A stretch of 64,000 bases of DNA from Solidesulfovibrio alcoholivorans DSM 5433 (GCF_000702665.1 NZ_JNJA01000008.1:153498-217497), one strand, 5' to 3'; counted from the stretch's first letter, positions 52,242 through 63,764 are shown. Numbers and translations: made by a program. The notes: a model not told the origin generated them from the letters alone.

Positions 52242-54220
52242 CGGCTCCGGGCGGCATCCGCAAACGCGCCGTGCTGCTGGGGCTCGTGCTCGGGCTTGCG
52301 GTCTGCGCCGTCACGCCGCTGAATAACCTTTACTACGGGGCCACGCCGCTCGGCGGCGGGCATTTCCCCCTGGCGCCCTTTTGCATCCTGGCCCTGCTCA
52401 CGCTTTTGGCCGCGGGCATCGGGCGGCTCGTGCGCGGCCGGGCGGTGCTTACCGGCACCGACCTCATGGTCTGCTGGATGCTCATGGTCGTGGTTTCCGG
52501 CGTGGCGCACACCGGGCTTGCGCGCACCTTTTTTATAAACCTCACCGCGCCGCAGCATTTCGCCAGCGAAGGCAACCAGTGGAACCACATCCTGGGGCCG
52601 CTTTTGCCCATGGGCTGGTACCCCGGCGACGCCGCCGCCGTGGAGACGCTCTACAACGGCCTTTCCGGCGGCTATACCATGTCCTGGGGCCAGGTGCTCG
52701 CGGCCATTCCCTGGAAGGCCTGGGCCGGGCCACTCGCCGCCTGGGGCGTGTTCGTGGGCCTGTGCTTTTTCGTGATGCTCTCGCTCACGAACCTCTTCGC
52801 CAGGCAGTGGGTGTCCAACGAACGCATGAACTTTCCCCTGCTGCGCCTGCCCGAGGCCATGACCGGGGCCATGGACGCCGGCGGACTGGCCGGGTTTTTC
52901 ACCGACCGCTTCCTGCTCTGCGGGGCGCTCATCAGCATTTGCCTGCATACGATCAACGGCATCGGCTTTTACGACCCGTCCGTGCCGCAGCTCCCGACGC
53001 TCATCCTCGCCGGTCCGTATTTCCCAAAGACCGGGCTTTTTTCCGGCTTCACCAAGCTCAAGATCTACTTCTACCCGGCGTTTATCGGCTTCGCCTTCCT
53101 CACCGCGCGCCAGATTTCCCTGAGTTTCTGGGTGTTTTTTCTGCTCGGCGGCTTTTTCTACGGCGTCCTCGACATCCTGGGCCAGCAGGTGCCGGCCTCG
53201 GCGCTCGGCGTCACCTTCGGCCCGACCCTGGCCCTGCCCGAGGAAACGCAGATGATCGGTGCCTACGGCGTCTTTTTTCTCTTCATCCTGTGGCTCGCCC
53301 GCCATCATCTGCTGGCCACGGCGCGCGACGCCCTGCGCTTTCGCTTCCGCGGCCCGGACGAGGCCGAGTGGGTGGGCGCGTCGGCCTCGCTGTGGTGCCT
53401 GCTCCTTGGCGGCGGGGCGCTCGTGGCCTGGAGCGTGGCGTTCGGCATGCCGCTTTTCCAGGCGATACTGCTGCTCGGCGCGTTTTTCATGGTCATGCTC
53501 GTGGCCAGCCGCATCATCTGCCAGGGTGGCATCGCCTATTTCACGCTGACCGCCGCGCCGACCGACGGCCTGCTCGCGTTTTTCGGCACGGGGCTTTTCA
53601 GCCGCATGGCGCTGCTCATGGCCGCGGTCATGCAGAAGATGCTTTTCGTGGATTTACGGGAATCGCTTCTGCCGTCGCTTTTCCACGCCGCCAAGGTGGG
53701 GGAGGGCAGGCGGCCCAAGGCGTTGTACCTGGCCGGCATCGTCGTCGCCCTGGCCCTGGCCGTGTGCGTGTCCTTCGCCGCCGTGCTGGCCGTTTGCCAC
53801 AAGTACGGCCTGCGCGACTTGCAGGTGGACTGGGAGACGCAGACCGTGACCACGGTCTACGAAAACGTGCAGCGCCTGCTCGAGGCCCCGGCCGGCCCCA
53901 ACAACACCGTGATCGGCTTCACGCTCCTTGGCGCGGCGGTCATGTTCGCCCTGGTGGTCGCCTACCAGCGCTTCTACTGGTGGCCGATCCATCCCCTCGG
54001 CTATTTGACCATGTATTCCTCGGCCATGCGCATCCTGTGGTTTTCCTTTTTCCTCGGCTGGCTGTGCAACCATCTGACCTTGCGCTACGGCGGCATCGTC
54101 CTGCTCAAGCGGGTGCGGCTGCTTTTTATCGGCTTGATACTGGGTGATTTCCTCATGGGCGGAATCTTTGCGGTGATCGGGCTGTGGACGGGGCAGAGCT
54201 ACCTCGTTTTGCCGAACTAG
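52238..54220 (+). CDS. Large polytopic membrane protein (DUF6785-like), function unknown
   Basis: The 660-residue protein has roughly 12-14 hydrophobic segments, beginning RKRAVLLGLVLGLAVCAVTPLNNLYY, with conserved-looking blocks NERMNFPLLRLPEAM, SRIICQGGIAYFTLTAAPTDG and YQRFYWWPIHPLGY. It resembles the uncharacterised DUF6785 group, possibly distantly related to OPT peptide/metal transporters; that assignment is from memory and tentative. It overlaps the giant permease by ATGA and lies nine bases before another large membrane protein of similar size. Confidence 0.7.
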   Translation: MTAPGGIRKRAVLLGLVLGLAVCAVTPLNNLYYGATPLGGGHFPLAPFCILALLTLLAAGIGRLVRGRAVLTGTDLMVCWMLMVVVSGVAHTGLARTFFINLTAPQHFASEGNQWNHILGPLLPMGWYPGDAAAVETLYNGLSGGYTMSWGQVLAAIPWKAWAGPLAAWGVFVGLCFFVMLSLTNLFARQWVSNERMNFPLLRLPEAMTGAMDAGGLAGFFTDRFLLCGALISICLHTINGIGFYDPSVPQLPTLILAGPYFPKTGLFSGFTKLKIYFYPAFIGFAFLTARQISLSFWVFFLLGGFFYGVLDILGQQVPASALGVTFGPTLALPEETQMIGAYGVFFLFILWLARHHLLATARDALRFRFRGPDEAEWVGASASLWCLLLGGGALVAWSVAFGMPLFQAILLLGAFFMVMLVASRIICQGGIAYFTLTAAPTDGLLAFFGTGLFSRMALLMAAVMQKMLFVDLRESLLPSLFHAAKVGEGRRPKALYLAGIVVALALAVCVSFAAVLAVCHKYGLRDLQVDWETQTVTTVYENVQRLLEAPAGPNNTVIGFTLLGAAVMFALVVAYQRFYWWPIHPLGYLTMYSSAMRILWFSFFLGWLCNHLTLRYGGIVLLKRVRLLFIGLILGDFLMGGIFAVIGLWTGQSYLVLPN

Positions 54221-54229
54221 GACTTGCCG

Positions 54230-56188
54230 ATGTACGACGACAAGGAACTTGCCGAATACCGGGACCTGCTCCCCGCGCCGAAACATTTCGAGGAGGGCTT
54301 CGACTGGAAGACCATCGTCGGCGCGGTCTTCATCGGCTTCCTCATGATGCCGGGCAGCATGTACCTGCAACTGGTCATCGGCACCGGCATCGGCCCGGCC
54401 GCGCGCTGGGTCACCATCATCCTGTTCGCCGAGATCGCCAAACGCGCCTATACCGAACTCAAGCAGCAGGAAATCTTTCTGCTTTATTACATGGCCGGCG
54501 CGGCCATGGCCTCGCCGTTCCACGGGCTGCTCTGGAACCAGTACCTCGTGCAGTCCGACGCGGCCAAGATGCTGGGCTTAACCGACCTCATCCCGACCTG
54601 GGTCGCGCCGGGGCCGGATTCCGAGTCCCTGGTCGCGCGCACGTTTTTTCACCGCGACTGGCTCGTCCCCATCCTGCTCCTCGTCGGCTCCCAGATCGTG
54701 CAGCGCATCGACCACTTTGGCCTTGGCTATGCGCTCTACCGCATCACCTCCGACGTGGAGAAGCTGCCTTTTCCCATGGCCCCTGTCGGCGCGCTCGGCA
54801 CCATGGCCCTGGCCGAATCCACGGAGGACCGCAAGACCGGGTGGAAATGGCGCGTCTTTTCCATAGGCGGCATGATCGGGCTGGTCTTCGGCGCGGTCTA
54901 TGTGCTCTTTCCCGTGGTCTCGGGCCTGGTCTTCACCGAACCCGTGCGCCTGATCCCCATCCCCTGGGCCGATTTCACCCGCAACACCGAAGGCTGGCTG
55001 CCGGCCGTGGCCACGGGCATCCAGCTCGACCTGGGCCTGGTCTTCACCGGCATGGTGCTGCCCTTTTGGGCCGTCATCGGCGGCCTGGTCGGCCTTGCCA
55101 TCACCTTCGTCGCCAATCCGATCCTTTTCCACCACGGCATCCTGCACCGCTGGAGGCAGGGCATGGGCACGGTGGAGACGGTGTTCGCCAACAACTTCGA
55201 CTTCTACATGTCCTTCGGCATCGGCCTGGGGCTCGCCATCGGCGTCATCGGCGTGTGGCAGGTGACCAAGTCGCTACGCAAGGGCGGCGTCGGCGGCGCG
55301 GCCTACAAGGCGCTTTTCGACACGAACAAGGCGCGCGGCGACATCAACTTCTGGGTTTCCGTGGCCATCTACGTCTTTTCGACCCTGGCCTACATCGGCA
55401 TGTGCCTGTTTCTCGTGCCGCAGTTTCCCTGGATGTTCTTCGTGCTTTACGGCTTCGTCTACACGCCGGTCATTTCGTACATCACCGCGCGCATGGAGGG
55501 CATCGCCGGCCAGTTCGTGAGCCTGCCCCTGGTGCGCGAGGCGAGCTTCATCGCCGGGGCGAAATTCTTCGGCTACCAGGGCATCGAGATCTGGTACGCG
55601 CCCATCCCCATCCACAACTACGGCAAGGCGACCGTGGATTTCCGCGAAATCGAGCTGACCGGCACGAGCCTGCGCGGCATCATCAAGGCCGAGATCGTGG
55701 TCTTTCCCGTGGTCATGACCGCAAGCCTGCTCTTTTCCCAGTTCATCTGGCAGCTCGCGCCCATCCCCTCGGCCAGCTACCCCTACGCCCAGGAACTCTG
55801 GCATTTGCAGGCCCTAAACACCCTGCTCATGCAGACCTCGACCCTGGAGGGCAATTCGCTCTTCTTCCAGGCCCTGAACGGCTGGTACGTCACGGCGGGC
55901 CTGGGTCTCGGGCTAGTCGCCTATTTCCTGCTCATGATCTTCGGCCTGCCCGTGCTTCTCGTCTACGGCATCGTGCGGGGCCTGGGGCAAAGCGTGCCCC
56001 ACGGCCTCATCCTCGAAGTCGTGGGCGCGCTTTTGGGGCGCTATTATTTCCTCAAACGCTACGGCAAGAAGTGGCGGCAGTACGCGCCGGTGCTTTTGGC
56101 CGGCTTTTCCTGCGGCATGGGGCTCATGGGCATGTTCGCCATGGGGGCGACGCTCATTCTCAAGTCCCTTGGGAAACTGGCGTATTGA
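54230..56188 (+). CDS. Large polytopic membrane protein (DUF6784-like), function unknown
   Basis: The 652-residue protein has about 12 hydrophobic segments, with soluble blocks DLLPAPKHFEEGFDWKTIVG at the start, SQIVQRIDHFGLGYALYRI, a charged central part (KALFDTNKARGDINFW) and IEIWYAPIPIHNYGKATVDF. It looks like the usual partner of the preceding gene, the two perhaps forming a heteromeric transporter. ATG 54230 (with GGA upstream) is preferred over the in-frame TTG at 54224. Function is unknown. Confidence 0.68.
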   Translation: MYDDKELAEYRDLLPAPKHFEEGFDWKTIVGAVFIGFLMMPGSMYLQLVIGTGIGPAARWVTIILFAEIAKRAYTELKQQEIFLLYYMAGAAMASPFHGLLWNQYLVQSDAAKMLGLTDLIPTWVAPGPDSESLVARTFFHRDWLVPILLLVGSQIVQRIDHFGLGYALYRITSDVEKLPFPMAPVGALGTMALAESTEDRKTGWKWRVFSIGGMIGLVFGAVYVLFPVVSGLVFTEPVRLIPIPWADFTRNTEGWLPAVATGIQLDLGLVFTGMVLPFWAVIGGLVGLAITFVANPILFHHGILHRWRQGMGTVETVFANNFDFYMSFGIGLGLAIGVIGVWQVTKSLRKGGVGGAAYKALFDTNKARGDINFWVSVAIYVFSTLAYIGMCLFLVPQFPWMFFVLYGFVYTPVISYITARMEGIAGQFVSLPLVREASFIAGAKFFGYQGIEIWYAPIPIHNYGKATVDFREIELTGTSLRGIIKAEIVVFPVVMTASLLFSQFIWQLAPIPSASYPYAQELWHLQALNTLLMQTSTLEGNSLFFQALNGWYVTAGLGLGLVAYFLLMIFGLPVLLVYGIVRGLGQSVPHGLILEVVGALLGRYYFLKRYGKKWRQYAPVLLAGFSCGMGLMGMFAMGATLILKSLGKLAY

Positions 56189-56200
56189 GGGGGCGTCGTC

Positions 56201-57598
56201 ATGCGGGATGACCTGTCCGTCCTGGTCAGTCTGCTCCAGAGCGTGAGCGTGATCATGGTCCTGGCCTTCGTGCTCGCCAGGACCAAGGCCTTCGCCGACA
56301 TCCTCGACGGCCGGCCGACGCTGCGGGACAAGGCCGTCATCATCGCGGCCTTCGGGCTTTTTTCCGTTTACGGCACCCTTTCCGGCATCCCTATCATGGG
56401 GTCCTACATCAACATCCGCGACCTCGGGCCGGCCCTGGCCGGGCTTCTGGCCGGGCCCTGGGCCGGCTTCGGGGCCGGGCTCATCGGCGGCGCACACCGC
56501 TTCACCCTGGGCGGCCCCACCTGCTACGGCTGCACGCTTTCGACCGTCGTGGCCGGGCTGGTCGGCGGCTTCGTCCACAAGCGCCTCGGCGGCCGGCTCC
56601 CGACCACGGGCCAGGCCGCGTCCCTGGCGCTCGTGATCGAGGCCTTCCACATGATAACGGGCCTGGTCTTCGGCCAGCCCTACGAGACCGCGCTTGTCAT
56701 CGTGCGTTCCGCCGCCGTGCCCATGCTCGTCTCAAATGCCATCGGTATGGCGATTTTCGTGCTGATCGTGCGCGCCGAGGTCGAGGCCCGCGAAACGCGG
56801 CGCGTCAAGGAGGCCATCGAAGGCGAATTACGCGTGGCGCGCGACATCCAGATGGGCATCGTGCCGCGCATGTTCCCGCCGTTTCCCGACCGGCCCGAGG
56901 TGGAGCTGTTCGCGGTTCTCGATTCGGCCAAGGAAGTGGGCGGGGACTTCTACGACTACTACGCCCTGGACGACGACCGCATCTTCCTGGTCATCGGCGA
57001 CGTCTCGGGCAAGGGCGTGCCTGCCTCCCTGGTCATGGCCGTGACCATGACGCTTTTCAAGGCCTATGCCCGGCCCGAACGCAGCCCGGCGGAAGTGGCG
57101 GCCAAGGTCAACGACAAGCTGGCCGACGGCAACGAGACCGGGCTTTTCGTCACCGCGTTTTGCGCCGTGCTCGATTTGTCCACGGGCGTGGTGCGCTACG
57201 CCAACGCCGGCCACAATCCGCCCCTGGTGCTGCGCGAGCGGGGCGAGTCCGCCTACGTGCCGCGTCTGGGCGGGCTCGTGCTCGGGGGCGTGCCGGACTA
57301 TCCCTACCGCACCGGCAGCCTGACCCTGGCCCCGGGCGATACCCTCGTGCTCTACACCGATGGCGTGACCGAGGCCATGAACGCCGGGCAGGCGCTTTTC
57401 GGCGACGCGCGCCTGCTCGAGGCCTGCCGGCCCGAGCGCCACCGCGCGCCGCAGGTGGTGGTGGAGGCGCTCCTTGGCGCGGTGCGGGAATACGCCGGCG
57501 ACGCGCCGCAGTCCGACGACATCACGATCCTGGCCGTGCGCTATCTCGGCCGCGGGGCGACGGGCGGGGAGCCCGGGCGCTCGCCTGGCCTCGGTTAG
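56201..57598 (+). CDS. LytS-type 5TM sensor fused to PP2C/SpoIIE-like serine phosphatase
   Basis: The 465-residue protein has an N-terminal 5TMR-LYT-type membrane sensor (residues ~1-195, with SGIPIMGSYINIRDLGP and GGAHRFTLGGPTCYGC), a short linker helix (LRVARDIQMGIVPRMFPP) and an RsbU/SpoIIE-like phosphatase with metal residues in AKEVGGDFYDYY, VIGDVSGKGVPASL, ANAGHNPPL, YTDGVTEAMN and SDDITILAV. Such phosphatases act on anti-sigma-factor antagonists; no such partner is nearby. It follows the DUF pair by 12 bases and appears to be the signalling end of the 45692-57598 cluster. Confidence 0.9.
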   Translation: MRDDLSVLVSLLQSVSVIMVLAFVLARTKAFADILDGRPTLRDKAVIIAAFGLFSVYGTLSGIPIMGSYINIRDLGPALAGLLAGPWAGFGAGLIGGAHRFTLGGPTCYGCTLSTVVAGLVGGFVHKRLGGRLPTTGQAASLALVIEAFHMITGLVFGQPYETALVIVRSAAVPMLVSNAIGMAIFVLIVRAEVEARETRRVKEAIEGELRVARDIQMGIVPRMFPPFPDRPEVELFAVLDSAKEVGGDFYDYYALDDDRIFLVIGDVSGKGVPASLVMAVTMTLFKAYARPERSPAEVAAKVNDKLADGNETGLFVTAFCAVLDLSTGVVRYANAGHNPPLVLRERGESAYVPRLGGLVLGGVPDYPYRTGSLTLAPGDTLVLYTDGVTEAMNAGQALFGDARLLEACRPERHRAPQVVVEALLGAVREYAGDAPQSDDITILAVRYLGRGATGGEPGRSPGLG

Positions 57599-57599
57599 G

Positions 57600-57960
57600 G
57601 GACGGCCGCGCCACGAAAAGGAGCGTTTCGCGCCCTTGCTCAGCCCGGCGTTTCTCCTTGGCGGCCGACTCCAGGGCCGCCGTCGCCTTTTGCGCCTCGG
57701 CGGCCGCTTCCCGGCTATGCTGTCCGCATCGCGTATTTTTTCCTTGAGGCTTTCCACCATGCGCTGCAGGGCCGTGGCCAACAGGGCCAGTTCGTGGCGG
57801 CGACGGCGAGCGTCGCGTCGCATTGGCCTTGCCCCACGGCCTGGCACAGGCGACGCGCTGGCGCAGGGTGCCGAGGGTGCAGCGAATGATGGCTGCGGCA
57901 GGGATATGCACAGGAACACGCCGTCCAGGGGCATGCCGATGATGCAGGAGAGGCGCGTGC
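57600..57960 (-). pseudogene. Remnant of a methyl-accepting chemotaxis protein (HAMP/coiled-coil part)
   Basis: In this otherwise geneless 638-base gap the minus strand encodes pieces of a Desulfovibrio-type chemoreceptor spread over three frames: LCQAVGQGQCDATLAVAAT (HAMP-like), then ELALLATALQRMVESLKEK, then SREAAAEAQKATAALES and AKEKRRAEQ (post-HAMP coiled coil). The frame changes lie near 57800 and 57718 (apparently a one-base loss at the second). The signalling domain is missing: the remnant runs into the end of the phosphatase gene. Further fragments may extend to about 58160. Confidence 0.6.
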
Positions 57961-58150
57961 GGCTTCTCGAAACGGCAGGGAAACCCAAGTATCCTTCATG
58001 GTGCGAAATTGAAAAAACAAGGGCGGCGTGCAGGAGGCGGTCGCGCAGGGGAAAAGGATTCTCCTTGACGGCGAGGTGTGGCCTGGATATCAAAACGAGT
58101 TTCGCGGCGGGCGAAAGGTTTTCTGCCGGATAGGCACCGGGTCCCCCCCC

Positions 58151-58178
58151 TTGACTCGGCGGCAAAACGACTTACCAG
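58151..58178 (+). promoter_or_regulatory. Weak promoter candidate for rpoZ-dnaJ
   Basis: TTGACT (58151-58156) and TACCAG (58173-58178) are spaced by 16 bases, about 60 bases before the rpoZ ATG. The -10 match is poor. Confidence 0.25.
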
Positions 58179-58236
58179 GGTGTCACACCCGTCCCGGCCT
58201 GCCGACGTAGCGCGGACAACGCGCAAGGAGAAACGC

Positions 58237-58461
58237 ATGGCGCGCATTACCGTTGAAGATTGCCTTGAAAAAATCAACAACCGCTTTCTGATCGTGCAGA
58301 TGGCCATCAAGCGGGTGCACCAGTACCGCGAAGGCTACGATCCCCTGGTCGAATGCAAAAACAAGGAAGTTGTCACCGCCCTGCGCGAAATCGCCGCCGG
58401 CGAAGTGCTGCCGAGCGAACCCATCGTGGAAGCGGGCGTGCTGCTGCCTGAAAACGAATAG
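58237..58461 (+). CDS. rpoZ: RNA polymerase omega subunit
   Basis: The 74-residue protein has the RpoZ core: [29 protein letters not shown] and the short alpha/beta tail ([16 protein letters not shown]). Omega binds the beta' subunit and assists polymerase assembly and ppGpp response. AAGGAG (58225-58230) lies six bases before the ATG. It is nine bases upstream of dnaJ on the same strand. Confidence 0.92.
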   Translation: MARITVEDCLEKINNRFLIVQMAIKRVHQYREGYDPLVECKNKEVVTALREIAAGEVLPSEPIVEAGVLLPENE

Positions 58462-58470
58462 TGAAGTAAA

Positions 58471-59586
58471 ATGCCCCGGGATTACTATGAAGTGCTCGGC
58501 GTCGAACGCGGCGCCGATGACGAGACGATCAAGAAAGCCTACCGCCAGATGGCTTTCAAGTTCCATCCGGACCGCAACCCCGACGATCCCGAGGCCGAAT
58601 CCAAGTTCAAGGAAGCGGCCGAGGCCTACGAGGTGTTGCGCAACGCCGAAACCCGCGCCCGTTACGACCGCTTCGGCCACGAGGGTCTGGGGGGCAACGG
58701 CTTTGGCGGCTTCGGCACCACCGACGACGTCTTCAGCGCTTTTTCCGATATCTTCGGCGAGTTTTTCGGCTTCGGCGGCCGCGGCGCCTCGTCGCGCGGG
58801 CCGCGCCCCCAGGCCGGCAACGACCTGCGCTACGACCTGACCGTCTCCTTCCGCGACGCGGCCAAGGGCACGGAAGTCACGCTGAAGATACCCAGAAACG
58901 TCGAGTGCCACGTCTGCGGCGGCTCCGGGGCCGAACCCGGCACCTCGCCCGAGACCTGCAAGCAGTGCGGGGGCACCGGCCAGGTGGTCCAGAACCAGGG
59001 CTTTTTCCGCATCGCCGTGACCTGCCCCATCTGCCGGGGCGAGGGCAAGGTGGTCACGTCGCCGTGCCGCGAATGCCGGGGCCGTGGCGTGACGCGCCAG
59101 ACGCGTGAACTCAAGGTCCGCGTGCCCGCGGGCGTGGACGACGGCAGCCGGCTGCGGCTGCGCGGCGAGGGCGAATCCGGGCTGCACGGCGGCCCCCCCG
59201 GCGACCTCTACGTCATCCTGCACGTCGAGGCGGACAAGGTCTTCGAGCGCCAGGGCCAGAATCTCGTGCTGCGCGCCGAGATCGGCTTCGTCCAGGCCGC
59301 GCTCGGGCACAAGATCGAGGTGCCGACCCTCGACGGCCACGAGATGATGGACATTCCCAAGGGCACGCAAAGCGGCGAGGTCTTTTCCTTGCGGGGGCTT
59401 GGTCTGCCCGTGCCCGGAACGAGCCGTAGCGGCGACCTGCTGGTCGAGGTGACGGTGGTCACGCCGAAGAACCTGACCAAGAAGCAGGAAGAGCTTTTGC
59501 GCGAGTTCGAGAAGCTCGACGAGCAAAAGCCCATGAAAAAGGTGAAGGATTTTTTCCGTAAGGCCAAGGAGGCCATGGGGAACTGA
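58471..59586 (+). CDS. dnaJ: Chaperone DnaJ (type I J-protein)
   Basis: DnaJ stimulates the DnaK ATPase and delivers unfolded clients. The 371-residue protein is full length: J domain with HPD ([12 protein letters not shown]), Gly/Phe region ([13 protein letters not shown]), four zinc repeats ([32 protein letters not shown]) and the C-terminal beta domains. dnaK and grpE are not adjacent; instead it is coupled to rpoZ and followed by a one-base overlap with a TPR gene. Confidence 0.95.
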   Translation: MPRDYYEVLGVERGADDETIKKAYRQMAFKFHPDRNPDDPEAESKFKEAAEAYEVLRNAETRARYDRFGHEGLGGNGFGGFGTTDDVFSAFSDIFGEFFGFGGRGASSRGPRPQAGNDLRYDLTVSFRDAAKGTEVTLKIPRNVECHVCGGSGAEPGTSPETCKQCGGTGQVVQNQGFFRIAVTCPICRGEGKVVTSPCRECRGRGVTRQTRELKVRVPAGVDDGSRLRLRGEGESGLHGGPPGDLYVILHVEADKVFERQGQNLVLRAEIGFVQAALGHKIEVPTLDGHEMMDIPKGTQSGEVFSLRGLGLPVPGTSRSGDLLVEVTVVTPKNLTKKQEELLREFEKLDEQKPMKKVKDFFRKAKEAMGN

Positions 59587-60017
59587 TGCCCATGTCGCAA
59601 CGTCTGCCCATTGTGCTGTGCGCGTCGCTGTGCGCCCTGTTCCTGGCTTCCGCCGCCCTGGCCGGGCCGGCGGAGGACTTCCGCGAAGGCATCGCCGCCG
59701 CCCGGGCCGGCGACATGGACAAGGCCATGGCCATCTTCACCCGCGTGATCGAGGACGGCGCAAAGGACGCGGGCACGGACGTCAAGAACATGGCCAGCGC
59801 CTACAATCTGCGCGGCATGTGCCACGACGCGAAAAACGAGGCCGAGCTGGCCCTGGCCGACTACTCCAAGGCCATCGAGCTCGACGCCAAGATGGCCGAG
59901 GCCTACGGCAACCGGGCCATGCTCTACATGAAGCTCGGCGACGTCGACAAAGCCAAGGCCGACGCCACGGCCGCCAAACGCATCGACCGCAAGGTCAAGG
60001 TGCCGCATTTCGAGTAG
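59586..60017 (+). CDS. Exported TPR protein, function unknown
   Basis: The 143-residue protein has a Sec signal peptide ([20 protein letters not shown]) and about three tetratricopeptide-like helix pairs ([80 protein letters not shown]). It is a small periplasmic scaffold-type protein. Its ATG shares a base with the dnaJ stop (TGATG), so it is probably co-translated, and moaC follows after seven bases. Confidence 0.82.
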   Translation: MPMSQRLPIVLCASLCALFLASAALAGPAEDFREGIAAARAGDMDKAMAIFTRVIEDGAKDAGTDVKNMASAYNLRGMCHDAKNEAELALADYSKAIELDAKMAEAYGNRAMLYMKLGDVDKAKADATAAKRIDRKVKVPHFE

Positions 60018-60024
60018 GGGCTCC

Positions 60025-60537
60025 ATGAGCGAGGAACTGACCCATATCGACGCCGAAGGCCGCACCCGCATGGTGGACGTGGGGGCGAAGTCCAAGACGC
60101 GGCGGCTGGCCATTGCCGGCGGCGAAGTGCGCCTTGGCGAAAAGACCATGCGCCTGCTTTCCGATGCTGCCCTGCCCAAGGGCGACGCCCTGGCCACGGC
60201 CAAGATCGCCGGCATCATGGCCGCCAAGCGCACGGCCGACCTCATCCCCCTGTGCCACCCGCTGCCGCTGGCTTTCGCCGACGTGCGTTTCACCGTCGAT
60301 GCGGACGCCTGCGTGGTGCATATCGAGGCCGAGGCCGCGACCACGGCCGAGACCGGCGTGGAAATGGAGGCACTCACCGCCGCCTCCGTCGCCGCCCTGA
60401 CCCTCTACGACATGTGCAAGGCCGTGCAGAAGGATATCGTCCTCGGCGAGATCCGGCTGCTCTACAAGGCCGGCGGCAAATCCGGCACGTATGTCGCCCC
60501 GCAGTGGCCCAAGGACCGGCCCCTGCCCGACGCCTAG
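60025..60537 (+). CDS. moaC: Cyclic pyranopterin monophosphate synthase MoaC
   Basis: MoaC forms cyclic pyranopterin monophosphate from the MoaA product in molybdenum cofactor synthesis. The 170-residue protein has the family blocks [57 protein letters not shown] and [13 protein letters not shown]. It ends the rpoZ-dnaJ-TPR-moaC string; a link to those genes is not obvious. Other moa genes are elsewhere. Confidence 0.95.
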   Translation: MSEELTHIDAEGRTRMVDVGAKSKTRRLAIAGGEVRLGEKTMRLLSDAALPKGDALATAKIAGIMAAKRTADLIPLCHPLPLAFADVRFTVDADACVVHIEAEAATTAETGVEMEALTAASVAALTLYDMCKAVQKDIVLGEIRLLYKAGGKSGTYVAPQWPKDRPLPDA

Positions 60538-60565
60538 GCGTCGTGTTCTCTTTTTCGGCAAGGCA

Positions 60566-60597
60566 AAGGCCCGGCGGACGCGCGTTCGCCGGGCCTT
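60566..60597. terminator. Hairpin between convergent moaC and the gene ending at 60622
   Basis: An eleven-base perfect stem, AAGGCCCGGCG (60566-60576) and CGCCGGGCCTT (60587-60597), closes a ten-base loop between the two convergent stops. T-runs are weak on both strands. Confidence 0.5.
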
Positions 60598-60621
60598 GTC
60601 GTTTGGGTGGGAAGGGCGGGG

Positions 60622-60960
60622 TTACTGGCCGCGCGGGCGCGCGCCCTGCGGGTTCGTGCACACGGCGTAGCCGACGTTGCAGTTGTTGATACAGTTGGCC
60701 ACTCCGGCGCACATCATGACACAGCGCTGGTAGCTCTGCATGCAGCTGTTGTTGGTGTTGCCGCCCTGGCCGCCCTGGGGCATGTTTTGTTGCTGCCGGT
60801 TGCCCTGCTGCTGTCCGGGCTGCATGCCCATGGGGCCTTGCTGGGCGAGAAGCAGCGGCGCGTCGCCGGCGTGGGCCGGCGCGGCGGCGAGGCCGAAAGC
60901 CAGGGTCAGCACGAAAAGCGCTACCCCGGCGCAAAGCGGGAATCTTTTGACGATGAGCAT
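60622..60960 (-). CDS. Small secreted Gln-rich, Cys-rich protein, function unknown
   Basis: The 112-residue protein has a signal peptide (AGVALFVLTLAFGLAAAPAHA), a Gln/Gly/Met-rich linker (QQGPMGMQPGQQQGNRQQQ) and a C-terminal cluster of six Cys (SCMQSYQRCVMMCAG, NCINNCNVGYAVC). The Cys pattern suggests disulfides or metal binding in the periplasm. GGGAGG lies just before ATG 60960. Not recognised; 50 bases separate it from the SH3 lipoprotein gene upstream on the same strand. Confidence 0.75.
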   Translation of the reverse strand: MLIVKRFPLCAGVALFVLTLAFGLAAAPAHAGDAPLLLAQQGPMGMQPGQQQGNRQQQNMPQGGQGGNTNNSCMQSYQRCVMMCAGVANCINNCNVGYAVCTNPQGARPRGQ

Positions 60961-61010
60961 GTTACCTCCCTGATGATGCCGCCGCGACGTACGCCCTGCG
61001 GCATGCGGCG

Positions 61011-61388
61011 TCAATCGAGATAGCGCGAGGCCACCCAGCCTTCCAGGCCCCGGGTGAAGGCCCAGACATGGGTCCATGCCCCTTCGTGGGAGAGCACTTG
61101 TACCTGTTCGCCCTTGTTGAGTGAAGTGACGATGCCACACTTGGTCGTGGGACAGGAACGCAGGCTCAGGCCGTCGATGTTGACCGCCGCGTAGACCGCG
61201 TCCGGCGGCACGACCACGGCCGGTGGCACGGCCACGCAGCCGTAGTCCGGCGACCAGTAGTAGCCGTCCGGACAGGGCGGCGGTGGGGCGGGATAGTAGA
61301 CCGCCGGACCGGCCGTGACCGTGCAGCCCGCAAGCGCCGCCGCAACGCCCAAAATCGCCGTCAGGAGCAGGGCTTTTGCCGCCTTCAT
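61011..61388 (-). CDS. SH3-domain lipoprotein
   Basis: The 125-residue protein has a lipobox (AAALAGC), a Pro/Tyr-rich spacer (GPAVYYPAPPPPCPDGYYW) and a bacterial SH3 domain (VNIDGLSLRSCPTTKCGIVTSLNKGEQVQVL, then EGWVASRYLD). Such domains often bind peptidoglycan. A Cys pair within the SH3 domain may form a disulfide. GGGGGAGACACG is the ribosome site. It may be co-transcribed with the Cys-rich protein downstream. Confidence 0.82.
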   Translation of the reverse strand: MKAAKALLLTAILGVAAALAGCTVTAGPAVYYPAPPPPCPDGYYWSPDYGCVAVPPAVVVPPDAVYAAVNIDGLSLRSCPTTKCGIVTSLNKGEQVQVLSHEGAWTHVWAFTRGLEGWVASRYLD

Positions 61389-61540
61389 GATCGTGTCTCC
61401 CCCTTGTGTCCCCGGCTCTGGGGCCTGACTTTCGCCCGCGGCCGCATGCACGGGCCGCAACGAAGGGACCATGGCACGAGCTTTAGCGCTTTTTCGGCGA
61501 CACGGTCAATGACAGCGCATACTCCAGCCGGTTTCGCATC

Positions 61541-61570
61541 TTTACAAACAGTGTCAAATGGGAGTATCGA
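61541..61570 (+). promoter_or_regulatory. Promoter of argF-argG
   Basis: TTTACA (61541-61546) and TATCGA (61565-61570) are spaced by 18 bases, about 46 bases before the argF ATG, in locally AT-rich DNA. No clear ARG-box dyad is seen. Confidence 0.45.
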
Positions 61571-61615
61571 TTCTCTTTTTCCATTCCCGGGAAGTTGCGA
61601 CCCAAGGATGCCCTC

Positions 61616-62521
<906 letters not shown>

Positions 62522-62547
62522 GCCCGATTTCCCCTAAGGACACTGCC

Positions 62548-63741
<1,194 letters not shown>

Positions 63742-63764
63742 GGAAGAAAGTCAAAGAAGAAGAA

